This document shows, one piece after another, positions 13,701 through 28,700 of a stretch of 64,000 nt of DNA. The DNA is taken from NCBI GenBank assembly GCA_012845835.1, contig JABAKD010000030.1, positions 6,149,599 to 6,213,598 on the forward strand, in the 5' to 3' direction. The notes under the pieces were generated by a model. The model was not told the DNA's origin and did not search any database. It saw only the letters and a program-made list of their open reading frames with translations. The translations under genes were made by a program, and so were the position numbers. This DNA comes from Undaria pinnatifida (lineage: Eukaryota > Sar > Phaeophyceae > Laminariales > Alariaceae). Positions within the stretch are counted from its first letter, which is position 1; each line of letters begins with the position of its first letter.

Positions 13701-16700
13701 GTGCGGCCCGTACCGCGGCCTGCCCAAGCTCTGCCCTAGTCGTGTCACTTATTCCCGGGGCCGGAGCTTCCTCTAGAACTTTCTGGTGTCTGAAACACGT
13801 GTCAAGCGTGGGATGCGAAAAGGTGTTGCAGCGGTGAGCGGAGAGAGAAGAGAGGGGTAGGGACGAGAGGAAGACATTGTCGTCAACGCAAGAACTCCGG
13901 CACCGTGGTACTTGTTCTCGTCAAGACGAGCTACCTTACGCAGCTGCGGCGCAAAAGTAAAATGAAAGAAATCGTCCCATAAGCTGTGCATACGAACTTC
14001 AGGGGAGATACGAGAGCTTCAAGAGGGAAAGGGATTTCGTGCCCGCATTTTTCTGGTTGATCTATGTTCTTAAAGAAGCTTTCCGATTGACGGAATTCGC
14101 TGGGTGACACGCGATGCCAACGTCACCTTGGATGACGTCACTTTCTGTTTACGCGTGACTGGGGACGCCATTACGTGGAGAAATTGCGAAAAAAAATTAT
14201 TGACCCACGAAAAATCCTGAGAGACATCAAGCGGGAAGGGGTATATAACGCAAACGGGACCAAATTGTATAGGTAGTTGTTTACTGTTCGTAGGTCGCGC
14301 TGAACCGTTCTCTCGCGCTCTCGCACCCCGCTACGTATACGTAGGTAGTTGTTTCCTGTTCGTAGGTCGGGCGCAACCGTCCTCGCTCGCTCTCGTACCC
14401 CACTGCGCTCGATGAACTACTCTTTATAAGCTTTGGTACGTGTGGGCGGGAAAATATCGACTAACGAGCGCAAAGGCAAGCGCGCACCCCGCACTAGCTT
14501 GGTCCGGTCCCTAGCCCCTGTGGCCAACACCGCGATCCTATCATAGAAACAGTGGGTTTCGCCGAGTCCCCTCGTCGCAAACTCAAACTCAGGAAAAAAA
14601 AGAGCGATACCATGCACATGGGCGGTTTGGTAGGGCTGGGCCCTGGTCCAGTATGTACTGACTGAGGGGGCTGCCAGGGTGCCAGTACTTTGACTATTTA
14701 CGTACGTCCGACAATAATGCCTGATTAATCAGCGGAAACCGATCAAAATTCACGGCCAAAGAGCAGAGAGGGCACGCAGAACAGCTATAACAGAGAGGGG
14801 AGAGCTCAAGAAACATACAACATTTAACTCGAAAATTCGGGATTTTTGTCTTTTTTTGTTTTTGGTGGAGAATCTGAGAAAACATCATGTCTGGAACAAT
14901 GCAAATAGATGTGTACAAACTTATTTACGTATCTGAGGCCGCGATTTCGTAAAATATTGCGATTCGGTTTTGCACACTTCATACATGTTTTTGACCCCGC
15001 GTCTCACTTTTTCGGTATCTAGGCCGCGTGCTGTAGTGTGCCGTACTTCCGCACACTCCTGTCTACTCCTGTTTCTCATATGCTTCCCTCGGTTTTACAC
15101 TTATATTTTTTCCCAGTCAATCTACCACCAGATTGCATTTGAAACGTGGTCCAAAAACAACGTATTTTTTAGATCTAGTGAAGGCAAAACGCGTAAAAAC
15201 GTGCCTCCGGCAAGGCGCTTCCAGCGGGGCCCTCCGGGGGCGCCTCCGGGGGGGCCCTTCACCAGCTGGGGGGGGGCAGGGGTGCACTGGTCGGGTCCAG
15301 TGTGCTGACATATGACGCAGCCAGTACGCCCTGTGCTGGCTAGAGCTACCAGGGTCCATCCCTACGGATTGACCTTACAGCGGCAAGCGCCCTTCCGTCT
15401 ACCGACGACAAAAAGCGCCAGCCCAAGCCGTCGGGGAAGAACGCGCGTTTCGGCCAACTATCAAACGTCTAGGTATTGCTCTCACCTCCTCTGTACGGAA
15501 CAATCCCGCTCGAAGAGATGAACCACGTTACCCAAGGTGTCGGCGAATACTTGCACCTCTATGTGTCGCGGCTCGTTGACATACCTGTCACAGGGGTGGG
15601 GGGCAGGCGAGGGTTGGACGCAAAGGCAGCATGCCCTTGTCGATTGCTGCTGAAACGCGTTGGATAAAGCTACCACAGCACGAACCCCCGCAGTGGGCTG
15701 TGTATGTCGCACCATGCCTCCAAGCGCGGGGACTATTCTTAGCTCCAAAGTCGGACAGTGCGTTTACACAAGCGTGACGCATCTGCGTCACAGCAGTGGA
15801 TAGCCCCCTGATACGCCCCGATCTCCCCAACGGTGTTGCGGTACCGTCGAACACTTGAAATGTGCCAGAAAAATCTCGAACATGCCTTCACCCCCCCCCG
15901 CCCCCCCAATACGCCATTGCTCCGATTTTCCCGCGCTTCAGGGCAAGAAATTCGATTCGCGCCTACACACGCACCTCTCCAGCAACATGCGGTCGTCGGC
16001 AAACCCTGCCATCGCCTCCCTTCGACACGCCTCTAGGGCTCCATGAAATCCTTCGGGTGACGACACCAGCCTCATCCCCTTGCCGCCCCCACCCATGACC
16101 GCCTTTATCATTAGGGGAAACCCCACCCTCCCGGCCTCCTTCTCCAGGAACTCGTCTCTCTGATCTTCTCCGTGATAGCCTGGACACACAGGAACTCCCG
16201 CTTCCGCCATCATCGCCTTTGCCACGCTCTTGGAGCCCATGGCATTGATGGCTTGGGGCGGGGGCCCTACAAAGGTGACCCCGGCGGAGGCGCATGCTTG
16301 AGCGAAGTTGGCGTTTTCGGACAAGAAACCGTACCCTGGGTGCAATGCCTGCATATAGCGGCGTCAACGGCAAGAGTGAAGGGATATCCGCAGGGGTTCG
16401 GTGAGCGGCTTTTCACAATACGCTCCCGCCCACTACCACTGTTGGTATGCGGTAAAAGCTCCCCATTCTCGCAACATAGGTAACACAAAAAACATATATA
16501 GACTACCTGTGGTGCTTCAGATTTCAACATTCACATCGGTGCTTATCCCCATTTAGTCAACAGCTCGCTGGGCTACTCAGTGAGGGCTAGCACTGCATCT
16601 GCATCGCATGCGGCTAGAGATCACACAAGGAGCGAACTTTCGATAAAATCCATCGAGATAAGAAGTGTATAACGTGATGGAGTGCTCGCCTGGGCCCCGC

Positions 16701-19700
16701 TCCGCTTGGCCGCCTCAAGGATGAGATCCCCGCGGAGATAACTGTCCACGGCGGGCGGTGGGCCGATCCGGATGGCTTCGTCGGCAAGGGCCACCTGACC
16801 AAGAAATGTTGCACGTATGTAGGCGATGTTCGCGCAAACAGTCAGACATACATGGTTTTCTTCGCGTTTGTGAGTCGAAAACATTGAGTGCTCCATTGAT
16901 AGCACTAGACCTGCAACCCATTTCCAATTCAATTTCCATGTACTGTAGGTGCCGCCAAAACGCAGGTAAGGTGTCTGCGGTCGACGCCGCCCGCCCATTG
17001 AAGCGAATCCAAGATATTGATACAGCGGTGGCCGACAGTGGGCAGTCGAAGGACGTACGTGGACAGACAAAAAAACGAATGCGAAACGCTACTGGACATT
17101 ATCGTGAGCGGAAAACAGCGATGCGAATCTCGAAATCGGTCTCATGCTACATTTCACGAGCCCCACCTGTGTATTTCTACGTGAACGGTAATCTCTGAAA
17201 CCCTCCCCTCGCCTAATTGCTGTGTTGAAAATAAACTCGCAGTTGTTGTCAGCTTCCGAGTTATTTTCGAGGCTCGTCGTGCCCACCATGAGCAACCCTG
17301 GCCTGGCACAACCACATGATAACCCCACCATAATATGGACACCATCCCAAAGCTCTCCTCCCGTAGCTATATATGCCGACAAGTACCTTCAGCACTACAT
17401 TAGCTGTCCCCACCAACCGTGCTACATAAGCTGGTGCGTTTGGGTGGTTTGTGCTTTTTAGTTTACATTTTTCGCTCAGTATCGCTTGGTTTGTGGTGTG
17501 GGGGATGCGCGTCCGACTATCATGTATGGAGAACCAGGTGTTTCAGTCCCGCAGCTCGTCACAGGCGCACACGTAGATTCCGATAGGGTATACGTGTGTC
17601 TCTGTATATTACAATACTGTACAAGCAGTTCAACCTGGCTGGGGGGGGGGGGTGTTGGTATACTCCTCCTTGCCGCCAGCGTTAGTGTGCAGGAGCAAGG
17701 GTGGCATTGTGAGGTTTTCGGGGGAACTTGGTTGCTTGGTTAAACCGGCAGCAGATTTTTCCGCGGTGATCCTGCTTGAAAAAATGCAACAGGTATCGTG
17801 TGAATTGTGAGTTGGCATCGTACTGTACTGCAGGGTGTGCATGCATGTGTCTTCATTAGAGGGGCTACCCTTGTGCCAATTACTCGGGTACTCGCGAGTA
17901 TTACCCGACTTGATAATACCCGTCACGGGTACGAGCAGCAATTCATACTCGCCGAGTATTTGGGCCTCGGGTACCCGGGTACCCGTCGGTTTGCGTTTGA
18001 AACTCCTGGGATGGCAGCTTATCATCCCCTCAATCGTGTCCCCTGGGCCGTGTTTCGTGCACATCTGCACGAAACTTTTCAAAATATAAATCCTGTCTCA
18101 AATACCCAAATACCCGTACCCGCTTTAAGCGAGTACCCGGGTACTCGGGTGCCCGCTGGTTTACCTGGACAACTCCGGGGGTGGCAGCCGATTATCCCCT
18201 AGATCACGTCCCCAAGGCCGTATTTCGTACCCATTGCGCTACCAACTCTTCATAAGTTCGAAAGGCGATCGATTATTATGCCCCGGGTACCAGAGTACCC
18301 AGCTGTCAAACAGGGACCCGGTACCCTCCCAAATTAGACCTAAATACTCGCGAGTACCCGTGGATTCGTTTTCCAAAGTTATCGGGTACCCGTTTAGCAC
18401 GAGTCCTCGGCGGGTTATAGAAGCATGAGCGTCGCTTGTGTTGACAGCTTGTACTCGTAGTATTTTCATAGGGATGGTATCGGAGAGCGTTGGCTGCGCC
18501 ACACGATACCCAACGCGTCCCTCAGGACACCTTGGGGTTCGGGTCATACGTTAGTCCCTGTCCCTCTGCAGCCAGCGTTAGCATACAAGAGCAGGGGGGG
18601 TACAAGATATTTGAACTTTTTCGGGGGAGCAATGGTTGATCGGTGATACGGGAAGCCAACTTATCCGGGGTCGTCCTGCGCCTTGTAGTTTCGGAGGTTT
18701 ACGCACGGTGTGTTGGTGTCGTACCGCGCTGTAGACGGCAGGTTGTACATATGTCTTGATAGCTACAAGCACGAAATCAGCTCGGCCAAACTAAAAATTA
18801 TTTGCAATGACAACGTGTAGTGTTCAACTCCACAACTCCACGTATAAACTACTGGATATTCATAACTTTATGTTTTGTAGAATGTTGTCAGCGCCGCACC
18901 TTACCCAACGCGTCCTTCGTGAAATCCTGTACATAACTTGCTCAAATCCTAATCCCTATATACATACTGGAGTCAATTTAGATTGCGCCCTCTCACAAAT
19001 ATGATGAGAAAACCAGCCCGGGTCAGTATTGCTGTTTCTTGTAAGGTGTCCTGTACTACTGCAGGTTGCTGGTGGGAGTACGTCGCAAGAAACCAAGACG
19101 GAAATAACTCCAGCAGGGACGTACTTGATGTCGGGCGGTCTTCGTATACGTAACGTACTGCTGTACCTGGTAGCTGACTGTTGATACCAGGCACCAGGTT
19201 CTCGAAGATCTGGGTGTATACCAACACCGCAAGTTGAACAATGCCAATCCCCCCCGTCGAACAAACTTGTCATCTACAACTCGTAGGACTGCCGCTGTAG
19301 TACGTGCCCGCCCTTGTCTGACAGCAGTGAATTGTCGATTTGATCTATCGAGTGGACTCACCTGTGTCCTGTCATAATAATGGAACCACACGGGGGGCAT
19401 ACGACATTCATTCCCGGAGTCCCATAGACATACCTGCAAATATCTAGGCAAGTAAGTCGTCTTGGAATCATTTGATTAAAAGGCCCCGCTTCGCTCTCAG
19501 CGCTCCCACTCCAAACACGTCTACACCATCCTCTCGGGGAACCTTTCCGGCGGCTTTCTTTGCGTTCCCTGCTTTCTTCGCCTTTTTCGTGTTCTTCGGG
19601 ACCGCCCCAACACAACCTTGAAGACAAAATTCCCAGCACTGCACCAAATAATATCCCCACACATGTTTCACGATAGTTTCTTTACACCAAAATCAAGACT

Positions 19701-22700
19701 TTTTTTTTAGAAGTCGAGACAAAGTAAAAAAACGATCTTCCCCTCGTCGATCTTCAAACCTCGAGTCAGAAGTAAAAAAACTTGGAAATGAGCACTAGAG
19801 AGCCGTTCCCAGACCAAATTCAACATAAAAATTGCTGATAAAAAATATCAAATTCGTACAAAGTTTGTCCGAACACGTATGTGCACGTTTAATTTGCACG
19901 TATCTTATCATACGACATGTTTTTCATACGACGCGTTGTTTTTTTTGCACCTGGTTCTTCTGCTAAGGCCGTTTCTTATAGCATTGGATTCTCATCTTCG
20001 ATTCCGCCAGAATCCGATTCGGGCCCATTTCCGCCTTCTTATAGACACGGATTTTGGCACAATCCAATTCGGAAAAATCCGATTTCAGCTTTTCGAGTTG
20101 CGGCCACTCGGATTCCTGACCAAAATCCGAGACGCTGCCCAACCCGGATTTCTGTCTCGGATTATTTGAAACTCTCTGGTTGCGCCGCGCGCGCGCGCAC
20201 ACACACACACACATCGGGCTACCCCACATGCGTGCTGCAGTGCCGGCGCTGTTAGGGCTGCTGGGCGTCGCCCGTGGGCTAGCCTACGAACTTGGCTTGC
20301 CCTCGGGACGCGTGGTGCACCATCAAATGGCCGCGACAGCGAGAGAAAAAGCTGGTGTCGACGTTTCTGCTGTCTTTGCCACCACGCTAGCTGCCTTCCA
20401 TCTGCAGCAGCAGCGTAGTGTCGCCACCTGGGACCTCATCTTACAAGACTACGAAGACGAGCTAGAGCCCGACACAGAGGACGATGAGATGTCAAGGGCT
20501 GGTGCCTCTTGGTCCGGCATGTTTGCAACGTCTGTGTGGTCTGCTGCGTGTGGTCTGCTGCCTCTGCGCTGCGTCTGTATGTCTGTATCGGTCTGCTGTG
20601 TGCTGCTGCTGCTGCTGCTGCTGTGTGGTGTTGGGTTTTGCGCGCGCTGTTTTCAAAAAAAATTGACAGTCCTGCTGAAATCCGTCTGACAAAATCCGTT
20701 CGCTATAAGAAAGGTCGGGCTTTCTTCTCCGCCCGAATTTTGCCGAATCGGATTCTGGCGGAATCGAAGATGAGAATCCAATGCTATAAGAAACGGCCTA
20801 AGTCACAAATCAAAACAAAAACACAACCACCCGCAGCTCTTTCCTGGAATACAGCAGTGGCAGCATGTTGCCGTCGAGCATGCACCACGAGGACAGAACA
20901 GCACAGCAGCACAGTTCAGTAGTGCACTCAGCCCCAAAGCCTAATATAACCATTTACAAAAAAGTATCGATCTTCTAAGAGACCCTGAGAGGCCTCCATT
21001 TTTTCCGCATTCCACACTACTAACTTTAAGACGTTCTCCTCTCCGGACGGCTGAGCGGGCTCAGACGTCTGAAACCGCGCTTCTCAGCGTTTTTTTTTTC
21101 TTTCAAAATTCAAGTGTAAAAGTCGTTTTTTTTTTTCAAGTTGATTTTTTGCTTTCCCGAACTTTAAAACTCCTGTTTTTTGGCAATACCGCATACTACC
21201 TGGACACCGCCTCCTCTCGTTACTGTCGGACCGGTCCAGCTTTCTTTGATGAATTCCTTCCTGTTTTTTTTTAACATGCCATACGACGAAAAGTTGCACG
21301 AAGCTTTCATCATACCAGAAGAGGTCCCATCGTGATCTCAGGTTGGCTCATCACATCATCAGCTCAGCTCCGCCCAGCAGCGCACACCAGCGCTAGCTCG
21401 GTAGCGTAGCGCTAGCTCAGCGGCGCAGCGCCGTGCAGTGCTGTTCCCTGGTGTGCCCTGGTGTGCCCTGCCGTGCGATGCGGTACTACTGCTGTGCGAT
21501 GTTGTGCGGTGTTGTTACTCGAAGTGACGTACCACCGGTACTACTGCTCTGTACCTCCCCGGTACTTCATGTTGAATCACAAAAAAATGCACTCACAGCT
21601 CAGCTCGGCCCAGCTATAGCTCAGCAGCACAGCGCAGCACAGCGCAGCGCAGCGCCGTGCGGTGCGGTGCCGTACGGCGTCGTGCCTTGCCCTGCGGTGC
21701 TGTGCCGTGCTGCGCTGTGCTTTCCTTCGAACATCCAGCAGTAGTACCAGGTTTCATGCGATACCCGGTACCGACCGGTACGTATTGTGTACTCGTCTTT
21801 TTTTGCTTTATTCTTTTGATTGTCCTCGCTTGGTTCTATTTTTTCTTCTCGAAAATTACACCCATACTGGCGATCAAAACGTGACATCGCCAACAAGCAC
21901 ACCCAGCACAGCAAAGGGCAACCAGCTCCGCGTATAACGCAGCTCTTGGCATTATCAAATCGCTAGGTGCACCAAATCATGGGCTTCTTCTTTCTGCCGC
22001 CTTCACATTTAGTTGTATTCTTCCTTGCGCGAAGCAGAGCCCTTGTTTTGTTGTAGTTGTTGTTGTCTCACATTTTGCGCGTAGCCCTCGTATTGTTGTT
22101 TTCTCACATGTCAAACATCTACGTCGTAGAGTTCTTGGTCACACAAAAGGTGCTGGAGTCCTAGGAAGATCCGACAAAACGAAGGAAAATCAAAATGCGT
22201 CCGGGAAATACCACGCTTTCCCGCCTAAAACGCACGATACGAAGAAGGCGCACAAGTGAAATGATCCAATGTGCAAACTGAACTCACATGGCCGCGGGTA
22301 CCCACTCAACTACAGCATAGAGTTCCCCCGTTCCCACAACTAACCAACTCGCGGCTACCAGCTACAGCGGTTGGGCTGCCTGCAGAAACCGCACGGTAAT
22401 CGTGAGCACAGACGAACGCGCCTGCTGTCTGGAGTGCTGTCAGAGTGACGACCCGCGGGCATGCAATCAAAAAAAGAGCAATCGAGCCAAAAACCACCAT
22501 ACAAATACCCAATCAATAATCGCCCCGTCTTCCCGGGTTATCGGACAGGTTGCAGCGCAGCTACGACGCCCGTGCCTGAAAATTGAAAACTGCGGGGGGT
22601 CGTTCCCCATCCATGAAGGGTATACAACTCTACCAATTCTACAAAAATTAGGTGACGTAAGTAATATGTTGTACTACTGGCTCGTAGAAAAGAACTGAAA

Positions 22701-25700
22701 AAAGACGATCGCTGCTCTCGTGATGATGGTATGTTCCGGTGTGTACGTGTGTACTGGCGTGTTCGTGGTATTATATTTGCTTTTTTCATTGACGCTCCTC
22801 TCTCGGTCATCTTCATGTTTTTTTCCCGCAAATTCGTAATGGAGTGCTCTCCGTGGAAGGATAGGTTATAGATTCGACGTGAAACTATGTCATGGTTGAG
22901 GTGAAACCACGTGATATTAGATGCTATTATATGTCACACTCACGTCAAGTCCATCATAGATGGGCGATAATGTAGGTGACAATGATTGGCCCAGCAGGAC
23001 GCCCCTCATCTCACTACCCTGCACTACCCTGCCCTACCCTGCCTAGCCCTGTTATGTCTGTCTTCTAGCATTCTATTTAGGGCAATAATGCATAACAGCT
23101 GGAGTGTATTTTTATTTTTATAACCGAGTGTTTGCGTTGAAATTTTTCACCAAAAATTCTTCCATCATGCTGGAAAAAGGCCAGATTCACTCCGGCATGC
23201 TTTTGGTTGTGTTTGCGGTGAACGAATCGCAGAAAAGGCGTACACGGCCTTCATATCACAGGCGGGGAGCGGGGAGGCAGCTGCGGCCCATTTTTGGAAA
23301 AAAATTGAGCGATTATTTCTGGCGATTATTTTCGTAGTCTTGAGGCTCCAGAAATAACTGCATCAGAAATAAGGGGCGTCCACTATGGCTTGTGATTTTT
23401 GGAAAGTGGTTTTATGTTGAATTGGTAGGTCTTGTTTTGCCGTTTGCCTTTATTTTTGAAATCTGGCACGTACACTGTCGCCGGCGACATTAGGTCACCA
23501 CCGCCTCTGCTGCCGTCTCTGCTGCTGTGCTGCTGCTGTGCTGCTGATGTGCTGCTGGTATGGTGTGCCTGTGGTGGTTTCCATGGTGGTGGTGGTGCTG
23601 CTGTCGCGTTTGTGTGAGGACGAAGCTCTGTCTCGCACACAACAAGCGCGGTATGCTGTCGTAGGTGTGTTTGTGATTTTTGTTGTGGGTGATGGTGACG
23701 TGTACAGCGGACAGGTATCATACCAGGTACAGTATAGGCAGTGGTGGCATGTGATACTTTCTGCTCCAAACGATCGTGGTCTACGGCAAGCCTTGAAGGC
23801 GACCACCAAACAGCTGAAACGCACGCGGGCGGAAGCTGTTCAGAGGTTCTTCGAAGATTACGTTAGCCAACTCCAAGGGCGTATCCGAGAAGGTGATCAA
23901 TTTGGCTTCTACAAACACCTCAAGGGGATGGATGTGGAAAGGAACAGGACGTTTAACTCGCAGTACATCAAATACGAGGAAGGTCGATTGCTGCGGCATA
24001 ATGCCCTCATCCGCGAGCGGTGGGTGAGGTGGTTTTACAAACTGCTTAACACCAAGTCGCCGACCCTTGATCCGAGCATTGTGGATGGACTTAAGCAGTG
24101 GCCCCCGTGCAGACCACTGGACGATGTCCCGTCTAGGTACGAAGTAGAGGAGGCGATCCGTGCCTTGGCGAACCGAAAGGCGGTAGGGCCCGATGGTCTC
24201 CCGGCCGAGCTCTTGAAGGTTTTAGCCGACGAAGGAGAATTGAACACCTTCGGAAAGTTCCACGATATCATCGTCACTGTGTGGAGGGGAAGTGACGTAA
24301 CGCAACAACGGAAAGATGCAACGATTAAGGTGCTTCACAAGAGGAAAGATCGGACTGAGTGTGGCAATTATCGTGGCATCTCCCTCGTGGCTCACGCCGG
24401 CAAAGTACTCCTCAAAGTCATCGCGGGTCGCCTGAGTGACTATTGCGAACGCGAGAATATTCTGCCGGAGGAACAGTGTGGGTTCAGATCCCGACGCTCG
24501 ACGGTTGACATGATGTTCGTAGTACGACGGCTGCAGGAACTGGCGCGGAAGAAGGACACCCCCTTGTACTTGTGCTTTATTGACCTCACCAAAGCATACG
24601 ACTCCGTCAACCGAACCCTTCTGTGAGATGTCCTTGCTCGTTTTGGCGTGCCACCGAGAATGCTCGCCGTCATCCGCCAATTCCACGACGGTATGCAAGC
24701 ATGCGTGCGGCTGGATGATGGAGAATGCTCGGATAAGTTCGACATGGGGCAAGGTCTCAGGCAAGGATGCGTGCTCGTGCCACTGCTGTTCAACATGTTT
24801 TTCACCGCGGTACTGCGTGTGGCCGAGAAACGCTTCCTCGCTGATGCAGCCATCACGAACAACATGGTGCAGCTCCAATGAAAGGAGGAAGGCGAGAAGA
24901 AGGGCACTTCACGCACAGGCGAAGTCGACGGGCGGAGGGGGAAGGAGGGGGATGAGGTGCAGAGATTGTGGGGTATGCTGTACGCGGACGATGCGGGCAT
25001 CGTATCGCGATTATCAGAAGGGCTGGAGAGGATGATGACGGTGATAGTGACTGCTTGCTCGTCGTTCGGGTTTACGGCATCCGACGCAAAAACAGAGATA
25101 ATGTGCCTGGAAATCAAAGGCGGGGGGAAGGTGTCCTTCACAATCAATGCAGCCGGCCAGGTATACAAACAATCGAGTTTGTGTACTTGGGCGGGACTAT
25201 CGCCGCAGACAGAGACCTTAGCATTGAAATAACGCGGCGTCTTCAGAGGGCCTGGGCGTGCTTCCAGCGGTACAAGATGGAAATCTATGATCGCCCGGGT
25301 GTGCGCTTACGGTTGAAGGTGCGGTTGCTGAAAGCTGAGGTGGTCGAGACACTTCTAAACGGTTGCATGACGTGGAGCCCGGAGAAGACTGACTATGACA
25401 GGCTACGACGGGTTCACCACTCCATGCTCCTCCGATGCCTTGGATGGCGGAAACGGAAGCGCGACGACCACACCCTATCGTACGCCGACGGGCTTGCCAA
25501 GGCAGCTTTCGAGAGCATAGAGGCGATAGTGCGCAAACGAAGGATATTGTTTGCGGGATTCGTAGCACGTATGGGGGAGGAGCGTCTGCCACAGAGGATG
25601 ATGTTTTGGGGAGCTTGTTAGGGGTAAGGGCTACTAAGGGGGGCAAGAGAAAGACTGGATGGATCATCTGAAAGAGGATATGTCGGTCTTTGGAATGAAA

Positions 25701-28700
25701 TTCGAAGGGTGGTGAAAGGCTGCGTAGAAGGCTGGCAGATGGTTTCGACGAGTACAGGAGGGAGCCGAGTTGTTCATGCGGAACTGGCATGAAACGGAGA
25801 GACGCAAAGCTGCAGAGCGACGCGCAAAGGCTGCGGCAGCGCCATCGACCGTCGGCATCTCTAAGCGGCCGGGGGAGGGGGGAGGGGGAGAGGGGGGGGG
25901 AGGGGAAGGGGGGAAGGGGGGAGGGGGGGAAGGGGGGGCGTCATGCCCAAAAGACTGATGTCTGGGTTTGGCCATCATCGTCTTGAAAGTTGTGGGCCTT
26001 CCAATGACCGTCACCAGATAGCGTAAGACCGCCCTGACTTCTTCGCCATGTTACGTTCTCTCCCCAGTGCCATTGATGATGTACTTGATACCTACCCTCT
26101 ATGAGCCCAATGCCGTCTAGTCAGTTCCTAGTCTGCTAGTATGACATTTTTTTTCTCTTTTCCTTTCCTTGCTTCCTCTTCTTGTCTTGTATTTTCTTGC
26201 TTTTCTTGTCTTTCCTTTTCTTTCCTTTCCTTTTTCACTTTTTTTTTTTGCTTTTTTGTCTTTTCTTTCCTTTCCTTCATCTTCTCTTTTCTTTGTTTCT
26301 TTTTTCCAATTGACTTGCGTCTGTCGTGCGTATGCGTAGTGATAGATACTACGTGTAGTATATACGTGGTAGTCTTTCTTGGGTGGCAAGCGGTACAGTC
26401 GGTTGTTCCAGGCGCGAGTGATGAGACGTATGCACCGGTATGGACCTAGCACATCGTAGACTGACTCCCGATTTCACTTTTATATGTTTCTGGTGGAGGC
26501 ATGGATTGCGTCAGCTGTGATATATGCGTGTACCACCTTCGGTTGTTTGTGCTTTTCCCTGGGGTATCCCTCAGCTCCAGAGTGACTGGAGCCTGTCCTG
26601 CGACCACGGACTTGATTATGCGAGTTAATGTGAGAACAACAACAACAACTTGGTACGAGGTAGTATCCAAGAGTCAAATAATCCCAGTTCGGAGAGGTTG
26701 GAAAGCTGTTATTTCTGGGCTCAGAAATCATCAAATTCGCTGATTTCTGGCCTCGATTATTTCTGAACCCAGAAATAACGATGATTTCTGGTCCCATAGT
26801 GGATGGTCTTTATTTTGGGCGTCGAAGATCCCTGTTAAAGAGAGAATCGTTGAAAATATTTCCCATAATAGTTGGTCGTAGCACCTATTATTAGACTCAC
26901 CGACAGGGGCAGGCTCAGCCCAACACCATCAAACAAACAGCAGCGCAGCAGCAGCAGCAGCAGTAGCAGCAGCAGTAGCGCAGTAGCAGCACCGCAGCCG
27001 CTGCCGCGGTGCAGCAGCAGCAGCAGCGGCGGGGGCGGGGGCGGAAGTGGCGATGGCCCCGCCAGATGAGTAGCGGCACAGCAGCTCGGCTCGGCTTGAC
27101 TCGATCATCACGATCATCACCACAACAACGGAACAGTCAGTTTTTTAATATTTTTCTAAAAAAAGACGCAGGAGACCAACCGCAGCCCCAGCACAATAGC
27201 CGCCGCACAGCAGCAGCAGCAGCAGCAGTAGCGGCGGCGGCGGCCGTGCGGCATGGGTGGCGGTGACGGTGGAGGCTCCGGCGACGGCGTTGTGGTATAG
27301 CGACGGTGGTTGTCAAAACCAGCACCAAATACGACATCACGCAGCAGCAGAAAACCAGGTAACATCGTAGAGAGCGCGGGAGCGCTGGCTCACTAGCACC
27401 TAGCCCTGAGGTTGCGCGTACGCGCCATGCTTCCCCAGCTACCATTTGGTGCCTCCGCATCAAGGTTGCGTTGTGTCTACCGCTGCCAAGCACAGCGCAC
27501 AGCGAGCAGTGTCTGCTGTGTGCTGCCGTGTGGGTTGTGCCCTCGTGCCCTCTGATTGTTGTGCCATTGTGCCTGGAGAGCAAGGGTGTTAAGCTCGGTA
27601 TTTGTAGGCCAATCGTATGAGCTGGTCGTCATTGATGGAAGTTCACTCTAAATCGTTCACTGCCGTTTTGGGGCAAATTCTTCCTTTAAAGTTCGCTCGG
27701 CGATTTTTTTCACTGGAATTTTAGATTGAATCATTTTAACGCAAACACTCGAATAATAAGTATTGAGGCTAGTCAGCGAGCCATGAGGATAGACTAATAA
27801 AGACACCGGAATCCATGAGGGGCACGCTTCCCAACACCGACCAACCACGCATCCCCCACTCGGAGTACTGTGACAAATTACACTCGAACTGCCGATCAGA
27901 ATGTGACATGGCCAACAAGCACACTGCATAGCACAGGGCAATCAGCTCTGCACAAGCGGCTGTTGGCATTCTCAAATCGCTAGTTGCACCAAATCATGAG
28001 CCTCTTCTTTCTGCCCCCTTCGCATTTTGTTGCATTCTTCCTGGCGCGAGCGTCGCGGGCGTATTCAGCCGCCCGCGGAGCAAAGCCCTTGTAGTAAAGG
28101 ACTGGTACCTAATAAAAAAATAACAAAAATGTGGAGATAGCTCGAGGCTCGAGTGCGCTTGAAGATATTGGGCCCTAAAAAGTCACCCCTTTCCACCCGA
28201 AGCAGTATAACTATATACGGTAGTGACAGTCTTGCAAGGTGCAACCCCAAGCTGATGGCGGTGCACAGCAGCAATTGATCGCAACGAGCTTGCTTCGCCG
28301 GTGGCACCGACCACCGACGACGCTCAGATCATTCAACACTTGATCAACGAATTTTGCTCAATACTTGTACTCTGTACCAGGTATATTCTTTGAAGTTCAA
28401 CTTTATAGGTAGAAGTACGCATCGTGGGTGAGAAAGGGAAGTGGGGCTGTTCTTCTGCGCACACATTGACATTGCACTCACGTGCAGAGAGTGCGCGTCG
28501 GCGTCACTGTACACGGCGACTGTCGCCACGCCCATCTGCTTTGCCGTCCTGATCACGCGGCATGCGATTTCCCCCCGATTGGCGATCAAGATTTTCGAAA
28601 ACACACCATCAGCAGTGCCATTTCCGTTTCCTGTAGCCTGCTCGCCACCGGACGAACGCTCAGAAGAGAAGCGAAGCGCCCTCGTAGTGTATCCAAGGTA

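Noticed and set aside
16172-16483. Plus-strand frame over carboxylase exon 3
   Set aside because: It is antisense to a conserved biotin-carboxylase exon.
20484-20689. Poly-Leu/Cys hydrophobic frames resembling membrane proteins
   Set aside because: They are produced by a GCT microsatellite inside the Harbinger-like element.
25770-25986. Gly/Glu-rich small protein
   Set aside because: It is the G-rich 3' region of the LINE, repeated at 186-290 on the other strand.
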